64,000 nt of DNA from Salinimicrobium sediminilitoris (GCF_020866905.1 NZ_JAIVCC010000013.1:310001-374000); one strand, 5' to 3'; positions 45,607-54,423 are shown, counted from the stretch's first letter. Notes: generated by a model not told the origin, from the letters alone. Translations and numbers: made by a program.

Positions 45607-46626
45607 ATGAACAGATTAAAACCATCTTTAGTACGACAATTGTTCGTACTACTCCTTATTATTTTCCTTTTGGTTTTAATCTTTCGGGAGATATTACCTT
45701 ATCTCTCAGGAATTTTGGGAGCAATCACGCTTTATGTCGTGCTTAAAAAACCTATGAACTGGCTGGTGAGACGTGGCTGGAAACCGGTGATGGCTGCATC
45801 GATGCTCATGTTCCTTTCTTTTATTGGAATTCTGGTACCTATCACGCTTACGGCCATTATGCTTACCTCAAAGATCGGCAAGGCCGTAGCAAATTCCGAA
45901 ATGGTTTTGCAGGCAGTGAAAGATCAGATTAACGAGGCCGAAATCTACGTAGGTTATGATCTAAGTAAGAGTATCGACTCCGCAAGGGTCGCCGATTGGC
46001 TTTCTAACAACCTGCAATCACTGGGTGCCGGGACTTTTAATGCCTTTATTGCTATAAGTATCATGTACTTCCTCCTGTATTATATGCTTATATACCGGCA
46101 TAGTCTTAAGGATGTGGTTATCTCCTACATCCCTCTTGGAGAAGACAATCTTGAGGTAATTGGGCATGAAGGGGATGAAATGGTGAAATCGAATGCCCTG
46201 GGAATTCCACTTGTGGCATTTTTCCAGGGGATTGTAGCTCTTATAGGTTACCTCATTGTTGGAGTACCCGATCCACTCTTCTGGTTCGTGATCACTGCCA
46301 TTGGGGCAATGGTCCCTTTTATTGGAACAGCCATTGGTATAGTCCCGGTGACGATCCTGCTTTATTCCATGGGAATGGAATGGCAGGCAATTTTTATTAT
46401 GATCTATGGATTCGTAATTGTCGGGATCACAGATAACATTTTGCGGCTTTACATCCTAAACAGGCTTGCAAGTGTGCATCCTTTGATTACCCTCTTTGGA
46501 GTGGTAGTAGGTGTTCCCCTTTTTGGGTTCATAGGACTCATATTTGGGCCTTTGCTCGTATCCCTGTTTTTGCTTATCTTAAAGATATACAAGCACGAAT
46601 ACGGAAAAACAGAAAATAAGATTTAA
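45607..46626 (+). CDS. AI-2E-family transporter
   Basis: A 339-residue inner-membrane protein with about eight helices, including the characteristic paired helices near the N-terminus (LLIIFLLVLIFREILPYLSG) and the late conserved GVVVGVPLFGFIGLIFGPLLV. The family (formerly UPF0118/PerM) includes transporters for autoinducer-2 and Na+/H+ exchangers, so the substrate cannot be named. It follows the VOC gene by 13 bp. Confidence 0.86.
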   Translation: MNRLKPSLVRQLFVLLLIIFLLVLIFREILPYLSGILGAITLYVVLKKPMNWLVRRGWKPVMAASMLMFLSFIGILVPITLTAIMLTSKIGKAVANSEMVLQAVKDQINEAEIYVGYDLSKSIDSARVADWLSNNLQSLGAGTFNAFIAISIMYFLLYYMLIYRHSLKDVVISYIPLGEDNLEVIGHEGDEMVKSNALGIPLVAFFQGIVALIGYLIVGVPDPLFWFVITAIGAMVPFIGTAIGIVPVTILLYSMGMEWQAIFIMIYGFVIVGITDNILRLYILNRLASVHPLITLFGVVVGVPLFGFIGLIFGPLLVSLFLLILKIYKHEYGKTENKI

Positions 46627-46643
46627 CCTAAAAAATTAATGCT

Positions 46644-47051
46644 ATGCTTGAAAACGTAAAAAAGAAGATCAACAAAGATTACCTGAAATCTGAGGTCTCC
46701 AAAGTAGAAGACGGAGATTTGGATATGGTAATGGATAACAAAGAGGCCATTGATAAAAAGCTGAACAATTCCGGAATGAAAAAGTACGCCGAACTTGGAA
46801 AGCTCATGTTTGGTATGTTAAAAGACTACCGTAGGGGAGAATACACAGCTCCACCATGGTTTACCATTGCAGCAATAGGCCTTACACTTCTCTATGTATT
46901 CAATCCCATGGACATGTTACCCGATTTTCTACCCGGAGTAGGTTATGTGGATGATTTCGCCCTTTTTACAGTAGCTGTTCGCTTCATAGAGTCCGATCTA
47001 CATGCTTACCTGGATTGGAAAATTTCAGAGGCAAAAGAAGCAAATGCTTAA
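46644..47051 (+). CDS. YkvA-family (DUF1232) protein
   Basis: A 135-residue protein with a central DUF1232 segment: YVFNPMDMLPDFLPGVGYVDDFALF, the short hydrophobic PxDxxPD-type motif of the family, followed by an amphipathic helix. The N-terminal 65 residues are charged and helical. Function unknown; probably peripheral or integral at the membrane. Last gene of the plus-strand run, converging on folD with 1 bp between stops. Confidence 0.8.
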   Translation: MLENVKKKINKDYLKSEVSKVEDGDLDMVMDNKEAIDKKLNNSGMKKYAELGKLMFGMLKDYRRGEYTAPPWFTIAAIGLTLLYVFNPMDMLPDFLPGVGYVDDFALFTVAVRFIESDLHAYLDWKISEAKEANA

Positions 47052-47052
47052 T

Positions 47053-47952
47053 CTAATTCTTTAACTCCATTTTTCTGCTGCGATGAGTATCCCTGGCCAA
47101 CAGGGTATTCTTCAGCAGCATGGCAATGGTCATAGGCCCAACCCCTCCGGGAACTGGAGTGATATAGCTTACCTTTTTTGAAACATTTTCAAAATCCACA
47201 TCACCTGAGATCCTGTAACCTTTAGGTTTGGATTCATCTGGCACCCTTGTGATACCAACATCAATGACAACTGCGTCATCCTTGACCATTTCGGCTTTAA
47301 GGAAGTTGGGAATTCCTACTGCGATTATAATAATATCTGCCTGCGAAGTTATTTGGGTAATGTTCTTTGTGAATTCGTGAGTTAAGGTTACCGTTGAGTT
47401 ACCTGGAAAGCCTTCTCTCCCCATGAGGATGCTCATTGGTCTTCCCACAATGTAACTGCGCCCAATTACACAGGTATGTTTTCCTTTAGTAGGAATATTG
47501 TAACGCTCAAGCATCTCCAGAATGCCAAAAGGTGTTGCAGGAATAAAGGAAGTCATGTCAAGAGACATTTTTCCGAAGTTGGTGGGATGGAATCCATCCA
47601 CATCCTTATCGGGACTTACTGCTAAAAGTACTTTCTGAGTATTTATTTGTGGAGGTAGTGGTAACTGTACAATAAAGCCGTCGATATCATCATTGTTGTT
47701 GAGTTCCTCGATCTTGGCCAAAAGCTCAAGCTCGCTGGTATTTGAAGACATGCGAAATTCTGAAGATTCGAAGCCTACTCTTTTACAAGCCTGCACTTTA
47801 CTGTTCACATAAGTAAGGCTTGCGCCGTCACTACCAACAATAATGGCAGCCAGATGCGGGACTTTCTCCCCGCGCTCTTTCATTTTTTGTACTTCCAGGG
47901 CTATTTCATCCTGGATTTCGTTGCTTAATTTTTTACCGTCGAGGAGAGTCAT
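47053..47952 (-). CDS. folD: Methylenetetrahydrofolate dehydrogenase/cyclohydrolase
   Basis: A 299-residue bifunctional enzyme of one-carbon metabolism that converts 5,10-methylene-THF to 10-formyl-THF. The substrate site shows YVNSKVQACKRVGFES (the catalytic Lys) and VQLPLPPQIN. The NADP-binding part shows VIGRSYIVGRPMSILM and YITPVPGGVGPMTIAMLL. It starts just inside the edge of the four-helix-bundle cassette, which separates it from ffh upstream. Confidence 0.96.
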   Translation of the reverse strand: MTLLDGKKLSNEIQDEIALEVQKMKERGEKVPHLAAIIVGSDGASLTYVNSKVQACKRVGFESSEFRMSSNTSELELLAKIEELNNNDDIDGFIVQLPLPPQINTQKVLLAVSPDKDVDGFHPTNFGKMSLDMTSFIPATPFGILEMLERYNIPTKGKHTCVIGRSYIVGRPMSILMGREGFPGNSTVTLTHEFTKNITQITSQADIIIIAVGIPNFLKAEMVKDDAVVIDVGITRVPDESKPKGYRISGDVDFENVSKKVSYITPVPGGVGPMTIAMLLKNTLLARDTHRSRKMELKN

Positions 47953-47958
47953 ATGTTT

Positions 47959-47988
47959 AGTGTTCAGTGATCGGTGGTCAGTGATCAG
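47959..47988. repeat. Cassette inverted repeat, folD side
   Basis: Thirty bp made of tandem near-copies of a 10-nt word of the type CAGTGATCGG. It matches the reverse complement of 48391-48420 at 24 of 30 positions and begins 6 bp before the folD ATG. Confidence 0.7.
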
Positions 47989-48001
47989 TTTATATTGGAA
48001 T

Positions 48002-48379
48002 TTATTCTTCTGTTTTCACCCCAAATTTTTTGGGATTGAGAATCATATAATTAATTAATTTGCCTACTTCTTCACTTTCGATCATTAATTTCTTGTAAGA
48101 TCCTTCAGCTAAGTATTGACATTTATAAGCATATTCTAACCAAACTTGTGTTTCAGAATTTTCGGCATCACCATCTGCCAATTTGCTTGCGAAGTGCCTC
48201 GGATAATTTCTTTTTCTATAAGCTTCAGCAATTGCTGCTGAAACACTGCGGGAAGAGCGTCTAATTTGATCGGTCAAAGAGTAAGTCTCCTTCTTTGGGA
48301 ATTGTGTTGAAATCTCCAATATTTGCATAGACAGTGAAACAGACTTTTGATAAGCAAATAAATCCTGAAAGTTCATCAA
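48002..48379 (-). CDS. Four-helix-bundle protein (S23/IVP family)
   Basis: A 125-residue protein of the four-helix-bundle (23S rRNA intervening-sequence protein, formerly 'S23') family. Recognisable features are FQDLFAYQKSVSLSMQIL, FPKKETYSLTDQIRRSSRSVSAAIAEAY and the C-terminal helix ESEEVGKLINYMILN. Related folds include the Avd accessory protein of diversity-generating retroelements; no reverse transcriptase is nearby. The gene fills the space between folD and ffh and is bracketed by imperfect 30-bp inverted repeats, as if it arrived as a unit. Its base composition is more AT-rich than its neighbours. Start at 48379 or at the ATG one codon later. Confidence 0.85.
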   Translation of the reverse strand: MMNFQDLFAYQKSVSLSMQILEISTQFPKKETYSLTDQIRRSSRSVSAAIAEAYRKRNYPRHFASKLADGDAENSETQVWLEYAYKCQYLAEGSYKKLMIESEEVGKLINYMILNPKKFGVKTEE

Positions 48380-48390
48380 TTTTTATTTTT

Positions 48391-48420
48391 CTGAATACTG
48401 ATCACCGAATACTGATCACT
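48391..48420. repeat. Cassette inverted repeat, ffh side
   Basis: Thirty bp, inverted relative to 47959-47988 with 24 of 30 matches. It contains two copies of GAATACTGATCAC and its last base is the end of the ffh stop codon. Confidence 0.7.
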
Positions 48421-49748
48421 TACTTCATTCCTTTCATCATCTGCATCATCTTTCTTCCGCCACCGCCTTGCATCATTTTCATCATTTTGCTCATTTGGTT
48501 GAATTGCTTCAAAAGCTGATTCACCTGCTGAACAGATGTTCCCGATCCTTTTCCAATACGTTTTTTTCTGGAAGCATTAATTACTGAAGGTTTTGAACGT
48601 TCTTCGGGAGTCATTGAGTGGATAATGGCTTCAATTGGTTTAAAAGCATCATCATCGATCTCCACGTCCTTCAACATCTTTCCTGCCCCGGGGATCATAC
48701 CCATAAGATCCTTCATGGATCCCATTTTTTTGATCTGCTGAAGCTGACTTAGGAAGTCGTCAAACCCGAATTCGTTTTTGGCAATTTTCTTCTGAAGCTT
48801 TCTTGCTTCCTCTTCATCATATTGTTCCTGGGCTCTTTCCACAAGAGACACAACATCTCCCATTCCCAGAATTCGATCGGCCATACGGGAAGGATAGAAT
48901 ACATCAATTGCATCCATTTTTTCCCCTGTACCAATGAATTTTATTGGTTTATTAACGACAGATTTAATGGAAATTGCCGCTCCACCACGAGTATCCCCAT
49001 CAAGTTTGGTAAGGATAACCCCGTCGAAGTTTAGTCGGTCGTTAAAGGCTTTTGCTGTATTCACCGCATCCTGTCCTGTCATCGAATCCACTACAAAAAG
49101 TGTTTCCTGCGGCTGGATGGCGCTGTGGATATTGGCAATCTCGGTCATCATCGCTTCATCAACGGCAAGACGACCGGCGGTATCAATGATCACCACGTTA
49201 TGACCGTTTGCTTTTGCGTGAGCGATCGCTGCTTTAGAAATAGCAACAGGATCCTGATTACCTTCATCACTAAAGACCTCAACTCCTACCTGATCTCCAA
49301 CTACGTGTAACTGATTAATTGCCGCCGGACGGTAAACATCACAAGCAACCAGTAAAGGTTTTTTTGCTTTCTTGGTTTTTAAATAATTCGCCAGTTTTCC
49401 CGAAAAAGTGGTTTTACCACTCCCCTGAAGACCCGACATAAGGATCACCGATGGATTTCCCGAAAGATTAATTCCTTCTGCATCTCCACCCATCAACTGG
49501 GTAAGCTCATCTTTAACGAGCTTAACCATCATCTGCCCTGGTTTTAAAGCGGTAAGCACGTCCTGTCCTAATGCCTTTTCCTTTACTGTGGTAGTAAATT
49601 CCTTGGCGATCTTATAGTTCACATCGGCATCTACAAGGGCACGCCTTACCTCTTTAAGGGTTTCGGCAACGTTAACTTCGGTAATTTGCCCGTGTCCCTT
49701 AAGGACGTGTAAGGCATTATCCAGCTTATCACTTAAACTTTCGAACAT
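48420..49748 (-). CDS. ffh: Signal recognition particle GTPase
   Basis: A 442-residue SRP54 protein that delivers nascent membrane proteins to the FtsY receptor. The N domain (1-85) precedes the GTPase with G1 LQGSGKTTFSGKLA, DVYRPAAINQL, G3 DTAGRLAVDEAMM and G4 TKLDGDTRGGAA. The methionine-rich M domain begins around 325 (MGSMKDLMGMIPG) and ends MMQGGGGRKMMQMMKGMK. The 4.5S RNA gene is not in this window. The ATG follows a 220-bp gap that contains a perfect palindrome. Confidence 0.96.
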   Translation of the reverse strand: MFESLSDKLDNALHVLKGHGQITEVNVAETLKEVRRALVDADVNYKIAKEFTTTVKEKALGQDVLTALKPGQMMVKLVKDELTQLMGGDAEGINLSGNPSVILMSGLQGSGKTTFSGKLANYLKTKKAKKPLLVACDVYRPAAINQLHVVGDQVGVEVFSDEGNQDPVAISKAAIAHAKANGHNVVIIDTAGRLAVDEAMMTEIANIHSAIQPQETLFVVDSMTGQDAVNTAKAFNDRLNFDGVILTKLDGDTRGGAAISIKSVVNKPIKFIGTGEKMDAIDVFYPSRMADRILGMGDVVSLVERAQEQYDEEEARKLQKKIAKNEFGFDDFLSQLQQIKKMGSMKDLMGMIPGAGKMLKDVEIDDDAFKPIEAIIHSMTPEERSKPSVINASRKKRIGKGSGTSVQQVNQLLKQFNQMSKMMKMMQGGGGRKMMQMMKGMK

Positions 49749-49886
49749 AATCTCTCAGATTTTTTTAAACCGCCGGCTATAGTCGGCAGTTGCAAATTTA
49801 ATGATTTGAGGCTGAAGTGAAAACTTTTTCAACTCCACTTCAACTTTATAATTTCTATTTTTCCCCCGGAAAAAAATTCCATCTGG

Positions 49887-49921
49887 AACAGGTGTCAAAA
49901 ATGACATTTTTGACACCTGTT
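49887..49921. repeat. Perfect 35-bp palindrome between ffh and argS
   Basis: Seventeen bp arms (left begins AACAGGTGTC, right ends GACACCTGTT) are exact reverse complements around a single central A. The core is of the type TCAAAAATG-A-CATTTTTGA. It lies 43 bp after the argS stop. It could act as terminator or protein site, but the two T/A flanks do not form a normal U-tract. Confidence 0.75.
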
Positions 49922-49964
49922 ATCTTTAACTTCTACAATCCCACTTCTACCTTCGTACTTCGAC

Positions 49965-51734
49965 CTACATTCTCTCCGGCACCTGAATCCCCAGAAGTTC
50001 AAAGGAAGATTTAATAACATCCCCCACTGCTTTTGAAAGCTGCACCCTGAATTTCTTTTCAGTGTCATCCTCGGTTCCAAGAATAGTGACGTTTTGATAG
50101 AAACTATTGAATACCTTAACCAGTTCATAGGTGTAATTGGCAATCAATGCCGGACTATGATTTTCTGCCGCCAGCTGAATAGTTTCAGGATATACCTGAA
50201 GTTGCTTTATTAGCTCCTTCTCTTTATCATTTAAATTATAAGCAAGAATTGGCTGGGTGTAATCAAATTCAGCTTTACGAAGGATAGATTGGATCCTGGC
50301 GTAAGTATATTGAATAAACGGACCGGTATTTCCCTGGAAATCGACAGATTCTTCAGGATTGAAAAGTATTCTTTTTCTGGGATCAACTTTCAGAATATAA
50401 TATTTAAGGGCTCCCAGGCCAATGATGCGGTAAAGTTCATCTTTTTCGGCTGCTGAATATCCATCCAATTTTCCAAGTTCTTCAGAAATATTTCGGGCGG
50501 TGGCCGTCATTTCATCAATAAGATCATCGGCATCAACCACAGTTCCTTCCCTACTTTTCATTTTTCCCGTGGGAAGGTCAACCATTCCGTAGCTTAGGTG
50601 GTAAAGGTTATCTGCCCATTCATAGCCCAGCTTCTTGAGGATCAAAAAAAGCACTTTAAAGTGATAATCCTGCTCATTTCCTACGGTGTAAACCATTCCG
50701 TTGATATGAAAATCCTTCACACGTTGTATGGCAGTACCAATGTCCTGGGTCATGTAAACCGCGGTCCCGTCGCTACGCAGCACGATCTTTTCATCAAGAC
50801 CATCCTCAGTAAGATCTATCCAAACACTGCCGTCATCTTTACGATAAAAAACACCTTTTTCGAGACCTTCAGCAACTACATTTTTTCCCAGTAAATAGGT
50901 GTCACTTTCATAGTAGTTTTTATCAAAATCCACTCCCAGTTTCTGGTAAGTTTCCTCAAAGCCATCGTAAACCCATTGGTTCATAGTCTTCCACAGCCCC
51001 ACTACCTCCTTATCCCCGGCTTCCCACTTACGCAACATTTCCTGCGCATCCTTCAAAATGGGTGCTTCGGCTTTAGCTTCTTCTTCAGTCTTTCCCTGGG
51101 CGAGCAAATAGGAAACTTCTTCTTTATAAGCTTTATCAAATTTTACATAGTAATTCCCTACCAGCTTATCACCTTTGAGACCGGAAGTCTCGGGAGTTTC
51201 ATCATTTCCGAAGCGCTGCCATGCGAGCATGGACTTACAAATATGAATTCCGCGGTCATTAATGATCTGGGTTTTGTAAACCTTCTTTCCGGAAGCCTTA
51301 AGAATTTCGGCAACAGAATATCCTAAAAGGTTATTTCTTACGTGTCCTAAATGTAGTGGCTTGTTCGTATTTGGCGAGGAGTACTCCACCATGATCGACT
51401 GTTCCCTTTCAGGAGTTCTTCCAAAAGAGGTGTTGTCTTTCATGCTTCCGAAGAAATCCAGGTAGGATTGATCTGCAAGAACAATGTTCAAAAAGCCCTG
51501 AACCACATTGAATTTTTGAATATCCTTGTTATTCTCAACCAGGTATTGACCTATAGCCTCCCCAAGTTTGACGGGGCTGGTTTTGATTTGCCTCAACATG
51601 GGAAAAGTCACAAGAGTAATATCACCCTCGAAATCCTTACGGGTAGGCTGAAATTCTACCGTTTCCAGATCTACATCAAAAATATTTTTCACCGCTTCTT
51701 TTACCTGAGCGGAAAGTTTGTCCTGAACATTCAT
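49965..51734 (-). CDS. argS: Arginyl-tRNA synthetase
   Basis: A 589-residue class I synthetase. The N-terminal Arg-tRNA domain (1-110) is followed by EYSSPNTNKPLHLGHVRNNLLG (HIGH signature as HLGH). The Rossmann core has VGNEQDYHFKVLF and KMKSREGTVVDADDL in place of KMSKS. The C-terminal DALR anticodon-binding helices end LLGIQVPERM. It charges tRNA-Arg. A TATCTTTG -7 box is on the minus strand at 51778-51785, divergent from the next gene. Confidence 0.96.
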   Translation of the reverse strand: MNVQDKLSAQVKEAVKNIFDVDLETVEFQPTRKDFEGDITLVTFPMLRQIKTSPVKLGEAIGQYLVENNKDIQKFNVVQGFLNIVLADQSYLDFFGSMKDNTSFGRTPEREQSIMVEYSSPNTNKPLHLGHVRNNLLGYSVAEILKASGKKVYKTQIINDRGIHICKSMLAWQRFGNDETPETSGLKGDKLVGNYYVKFDKAYKEEVSYLLAQGKTEEEAKAEAPILKDAQEMLRKWEAGDKEVVGLWKTMNQWVYDGFEETYQKLGVDFDKNYYESDTYLLGKNVVAEGLEKGVFYRKDDGSVWIDLTEDGLDEKIVLRSDGTAVYMTQDIGTAIQRVKDFHINGMVYTVGNEQDYHFKVLFLILKKLGYEWADNLYHLSYGMVDLPTGKMKSREGTVVDADDLIDEMTATARNISEELGKLDGYSAAEKDELYRIIGLGALKYYILKVDPRKRILFNPEESVDFQGNTGPFIQYTYARIQSILRKAEFDYTQPILAYNLNDKEKELIKQLQVYPETIQLAAENHSPALIANYTYELVKVFNSFYQNVTILGTEDDTEKKFRVQLSKAVGDVIKSSFELLGIQVPERM

Positions 51735-51847
51735 TGTTTTGTCTTTTTATCACCTGCAGGCCCGGTACAGGAAGTCGCAAAGATAACAGAATTTTGAGCT
51801 TGGTTAAAGGGTTTGCGCGCAAATGCTTATCTTTAAGAAAAAAGAAA

Positions 51848-52282
51848 ATGCTACTTAATATTTCCCAGGATTTTAGTGACAAAAGAGAAGAAATCAATGA
51901 CCTGGTGGGCAAACCTTTCAACCTTGCAGAAAGAGAAGAGCTAAAAAGCACGAGTCTTCGCGAGCTTCCTGTCACTGCAGCAAGTATTGAAATTTACAAC
52001 CTGCTTGTTTTAAACGAAGGCCAAACCAATTGTACGCTGGAAATGCGTTCGAAAGGGGTATTGATAAGTTTTAAAGCCGGAGGGGAAACTTATTCCCTTG
52101 TAATTCCTTTTTACAAGCTGAAAATATACAAAGGCCGGGCAGAGGAATATTCCTTTTATAAGGATCATCATTTTATAAAGATCCATGCCGGCGCAGGACA
52201 GCACGAAGTGCATAGTTTTATAAAGAAGCTACGTCATTACAAGGCAGACAAGGCGCTGCCGAGAATAGAAGATCAGGAATAA
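51848..52282 (+). CDS. Hypothetical protein, flavobacterial (144 aa)
   Basis: A 144-residue soluble protein. The true start is the ATG at 51848; the upstream extension of the frame covers the argS promoter and is unlikely to be coding. Strand-rich stretches SKGVLISFKAGGETYSLVI and YKLKIYKGRAEEYSFYKDHHFIKIH suggest a compact beta domain, perhaps PH-like, with a C-terminal helix (EVHSFIKKLRHYKADKA). No catalytic motif. It stands alone, divergent from argS and convergent with ctlX. Confidence 0.65.
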   Translation: MLLNISQDFSDKREEINDLVGKPFNLAEREELKSTSLRELPVTAASIEIYNLLVLNEGQTNCTLEMRSKGVLISFKAGGETYSLVIPFYKLKIYKGRAEEYSFYKDHHFIKIHAGAGQHEVHSFIKKLRHYKADKALPRIEDQE

Positions 52283-52290
52283 AGAGATAT

Positions 52291-52316
52291 AAAAAAAGCC
52301 CTTTTTGAAAGGGCTT
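52291..52316 (-). terminator. Terminator of the ctlX unit
   Basis: AAGCCCTTT / AAAGGGCTT with seven T on the minus strand, 33 bp after the ctlX stop. Confidence 0.7.
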
Positions 52317-52348
52317 ATAATTTATAATTTAGGTTGACGTAAAAAACT

Positions 52349-53299
52349 TTAGACAACCTTCATATTTTCTTTCTTAGGAAGAAAAACTTCAGCCAGCATA
52401 CAGCGGGCACTCCCGCCACCACAGGTTTCAATCGTGCTTAGATCACTGCTTAGAATATCACAGTGTTTCTCAATTGCCGCGACCTGAACAGGCAAAAGGC
52501 TTTTTCTTGCTGCATCACTCATCACCAGGTATTTCTTTCCGTCGGCACCTTGTACCTGTAGCATATTCCCGGCATAATGATGGAGTTGGGCTTCAGAAAT
52601 TTCTATGATCTCTTTCCCGTCTGACTTCAAATGTTTTACAACATTTTTCCGCTCTTTTGGATCATCAATACTATCCAGGCAAATTACCGCGAAGTTCTCT
52701 GCCAGGCACATCATTACGTTAGTGTGGTAAATGGGCATCCTGCGACCATCCACATCTTGGTATGAGGTAAAAATGACCGGAGTAAGTTCAAAATCCTCAC
52801 AAAATTCTATTAATAATTCTTCATTAGCGCGGGGAGAAAGTGCACAATACGCTTTTTCATTCACCCTGTCAATAATAAGAACCCCTGTGGATTCAAGGAA
52901 AAGTTCTTCCTCCTCTGCACTGGTATAATCAATTACATCTTTTATGAGGTAGCCTTCGGCTTCGATCTTGTCAAAAATTTCGGCCCTGCGTTCTCTTCTT
53001 CGGTTTTCGGCAAAAAGAGGATAGATCGCTGCAGTAGCATCCTCATGAAAGGTGACCCAGTTATTAGGGAAAATGGAATCTGGAGTGTCCAGTTTCTCGT
53101 CATCATCTACCACAATAACATTCACTCCGACATCTCGGAGTTTCGCCACGAAATTGTCAAACTCTTCCTGAGCTTTTTTATTGATCTGCTCGTTATCCAT
53201 GTGCAGACCTTCCTGAAAATAATTATTCACGGCGGTTTGTTCATTCATCCTGAAAGCAACCGGCCGCACCATTAGTACAGTATCTGTGATTTGTCTCAT
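52349..53299 (-). CDS. ctlX: Citrulline utilisation hydrolase, CtlX type
   Basis: A 316-residue guanidino-group-modifying enzyme (pentein fold). Characteristic stretches are VMVRPVAFRMNEQTAVNN at the start (R-x-AFRxNEQTA pattern), DSIFPNNWVTFHED, PIYHTNVMMCLAENFAVICLDSI with the active-site His, and GGGSARCMLAEVFLPK with the nucleophilic Cys. Family members are annotated as hydrolases in citrulline breakdown; the specific reaction here is inferred from similarity. The ATG at 53299 is 8 bp after the stop of an ADI/DDAH-like gene, so the two form an operon. Confidence 0.85.
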   Translation of the reverse strand: MRQITDTVLMVRPVAFRMNEQTAVNNYFQEGLHMDNEQINKKAQEEFDNFVAKLRDVGVNVIVVDDDEKLDTPDSIFPNNWVTFHEDATAAIYPLFAENRRRERRAEIFDKIEAEGYLIKDVIDYTSAEEEELFLESTGVLIIDRVNEKAYCALSPRANEELLIEFCEDFELTPVIFTSYQDVDGRRMPIYHTNVMMCLAENFAVICLDSIDDPKERKNVVKHLKSDGKEIIEISEAQLHHYAGNMLQVQGADGKKYLVMSDAARKSLLPVQVAAIEKHCDILSSDLSTIETCGGGSARCMLAEVFLPKKENMKVV

Positions 53300-53307
53300 A
53301 AAAATTT

Positions 53308-54219
53308 TTAATCCCTTATTAAAGGCAGCGTTGAACATCTCAACAAGCCTTCTTGTTTGGCTATTTCGGCATAAGGCACTTCCTCCACTTTCATGCCATT
53401 CTCCCTGAGCCAGGTATTAAGTCGGGTGAAGTTCTTTTCTGAAATAACCACATCTTCAGAAATAGAAAAAACATTGGAATTCATGTCAAACATTTCCTGG
53501 CGGGTAATCTCAAATACGTTCTCTTTTCCGAAGAAATTGACCAGCCACTGGTATTCTTCCATATTAAGAAATCCATCTTTATAAAGTATGGCTTTCCCTC
53601 TGCCTACAGGTTGAAAACAGCAGTCCAGGTGCAGGGCATTATCCCTCGCCTCGGTGTTTGACTTTCTAAGGTTAAAAGATCTCACCTTTTTATTGGGAAA
53701 CATTTTCCTAAGATGCTCCACCCCCTTAAGATTGGTGCGTGCTGTTATAAATTGAGAATAGTCTTCTCCATAGTAAGCACCAATAAAAAGATCATCATTA
53801 TAAAGCATAACATCTCCTCCTTCCACATGTACATCTTCGGGCAATTCAATGACTTTGTCCGGGTCCATTTGATCGATAACATATTGAATGGCTTCTATTT
53901 CTTCCTCACGATCGGGGAGAATATTAGCCTTTATAAATTTATCATCAATGACAAAGGCGATATCACGAGTAAAGATCTGGTTCAAATCTTTAACCAGTTT
54001 TGGACGGTAGACTTTGACATCATATCTTTCCAGAACCTCACGAACAGCTTCCATTTCCCGCACCATATCTTCCTCGACAGGATAAGTTCCTGCCTTGATA
54101 TGCTCGGCTGATTTTGGATCATAGGCGTGCTCATATTCCGGTGTTGGACCCGGACTTTCGGCAGTTCCTAAGACTACAGCTCTTAAACGTGAAGTTTCAT
54201 TTTTAATATTCAGTTTCAT
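53308..54219 (-). CDS. Arginine deiminase/DDAH-like amidinohydrolase
   Basis: A 303-residue pentein-fold enzyme. The motifs of the arginine deiminase/dimethylargininase group are present: FTRDIAFVIDDKFI, EDVHVEGGDVML (Glu-Gly-Gly-Asp), ALHLDCCFQPVG with the catalytic His, and the C-terminal QEGLLRCSTLPLIRD with the nucleophilic Cys. It should act on arginine or a methylated or conjugated derivative; which one is open. The start is the ATG of KLNIKNETSRLRAVVLG, not the longer frame. A TATATTTG -7 box at 54237-54244 puts the transcription start about 11 nt upstream. First gene of a pair with ctlX. Confidence 0.85.
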   Translation of the reverse strand: MKLNIKNETSRLRAVVLGTAESPGPTPEYEHAYDPKSAEHIKAGTYPVEEDMVREMEAVREVLERYDVKVYRPKLVKDLNQIFTRDIAFVIDDKFIKANILPDREEEIEAIQYVIDQMDPDKVIELPEDVHVEGGDVMLYNDDLFIGAYYGEDYSQFITARTNLKGVEHLRKMFPNKKVRSFNLRKSNTEARDNALHLDCCFQPVGRGKAILYKDGFLNMEEYQWLVNFFGKENVFEITRQEMFDMNSNVFSISEDVVISEKNFTRLNTWLRENGMKVEEVPYAEIAKQEGLLRCSTLPLIRD

Positions 54220-54395
54220 AGTGCCCAAATTTGCTGCAAATATAAGAAAAGGAATCATCCCTCATAAGGGCACAAAATGTTTCTTTAAAGCAGCTTTGTG
54301 GAACTTTGTTCCTTCGGAATTTTTTTCTGCTTAAACCGGGATTCTCATAAAGATTTAGGTTTCCAAATTCCGTAGCTCCATACAACCGAAGCCAT

Positions 54396-54423
54396 AAAAA
54401 AAGCCCCACAAATGTGGGGCTTT
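54396..54423 (-). terminator. Terminator of gltA
   Basis: AAGCCCCACA / TGTGGGGCTT, perfect 10-bp stem with a 2-nt centre, T7 following on the minus strand, 25 bp after the gltA stop. Confidence 0.88.

Noticed and set aside
48002-48379. Diversity-generating retroelement suggested by the Avd-like four-helix-bundle protein
   Set aside because: No reverse transcriptase, template repeat or variable target gene is in the neighbourhood.
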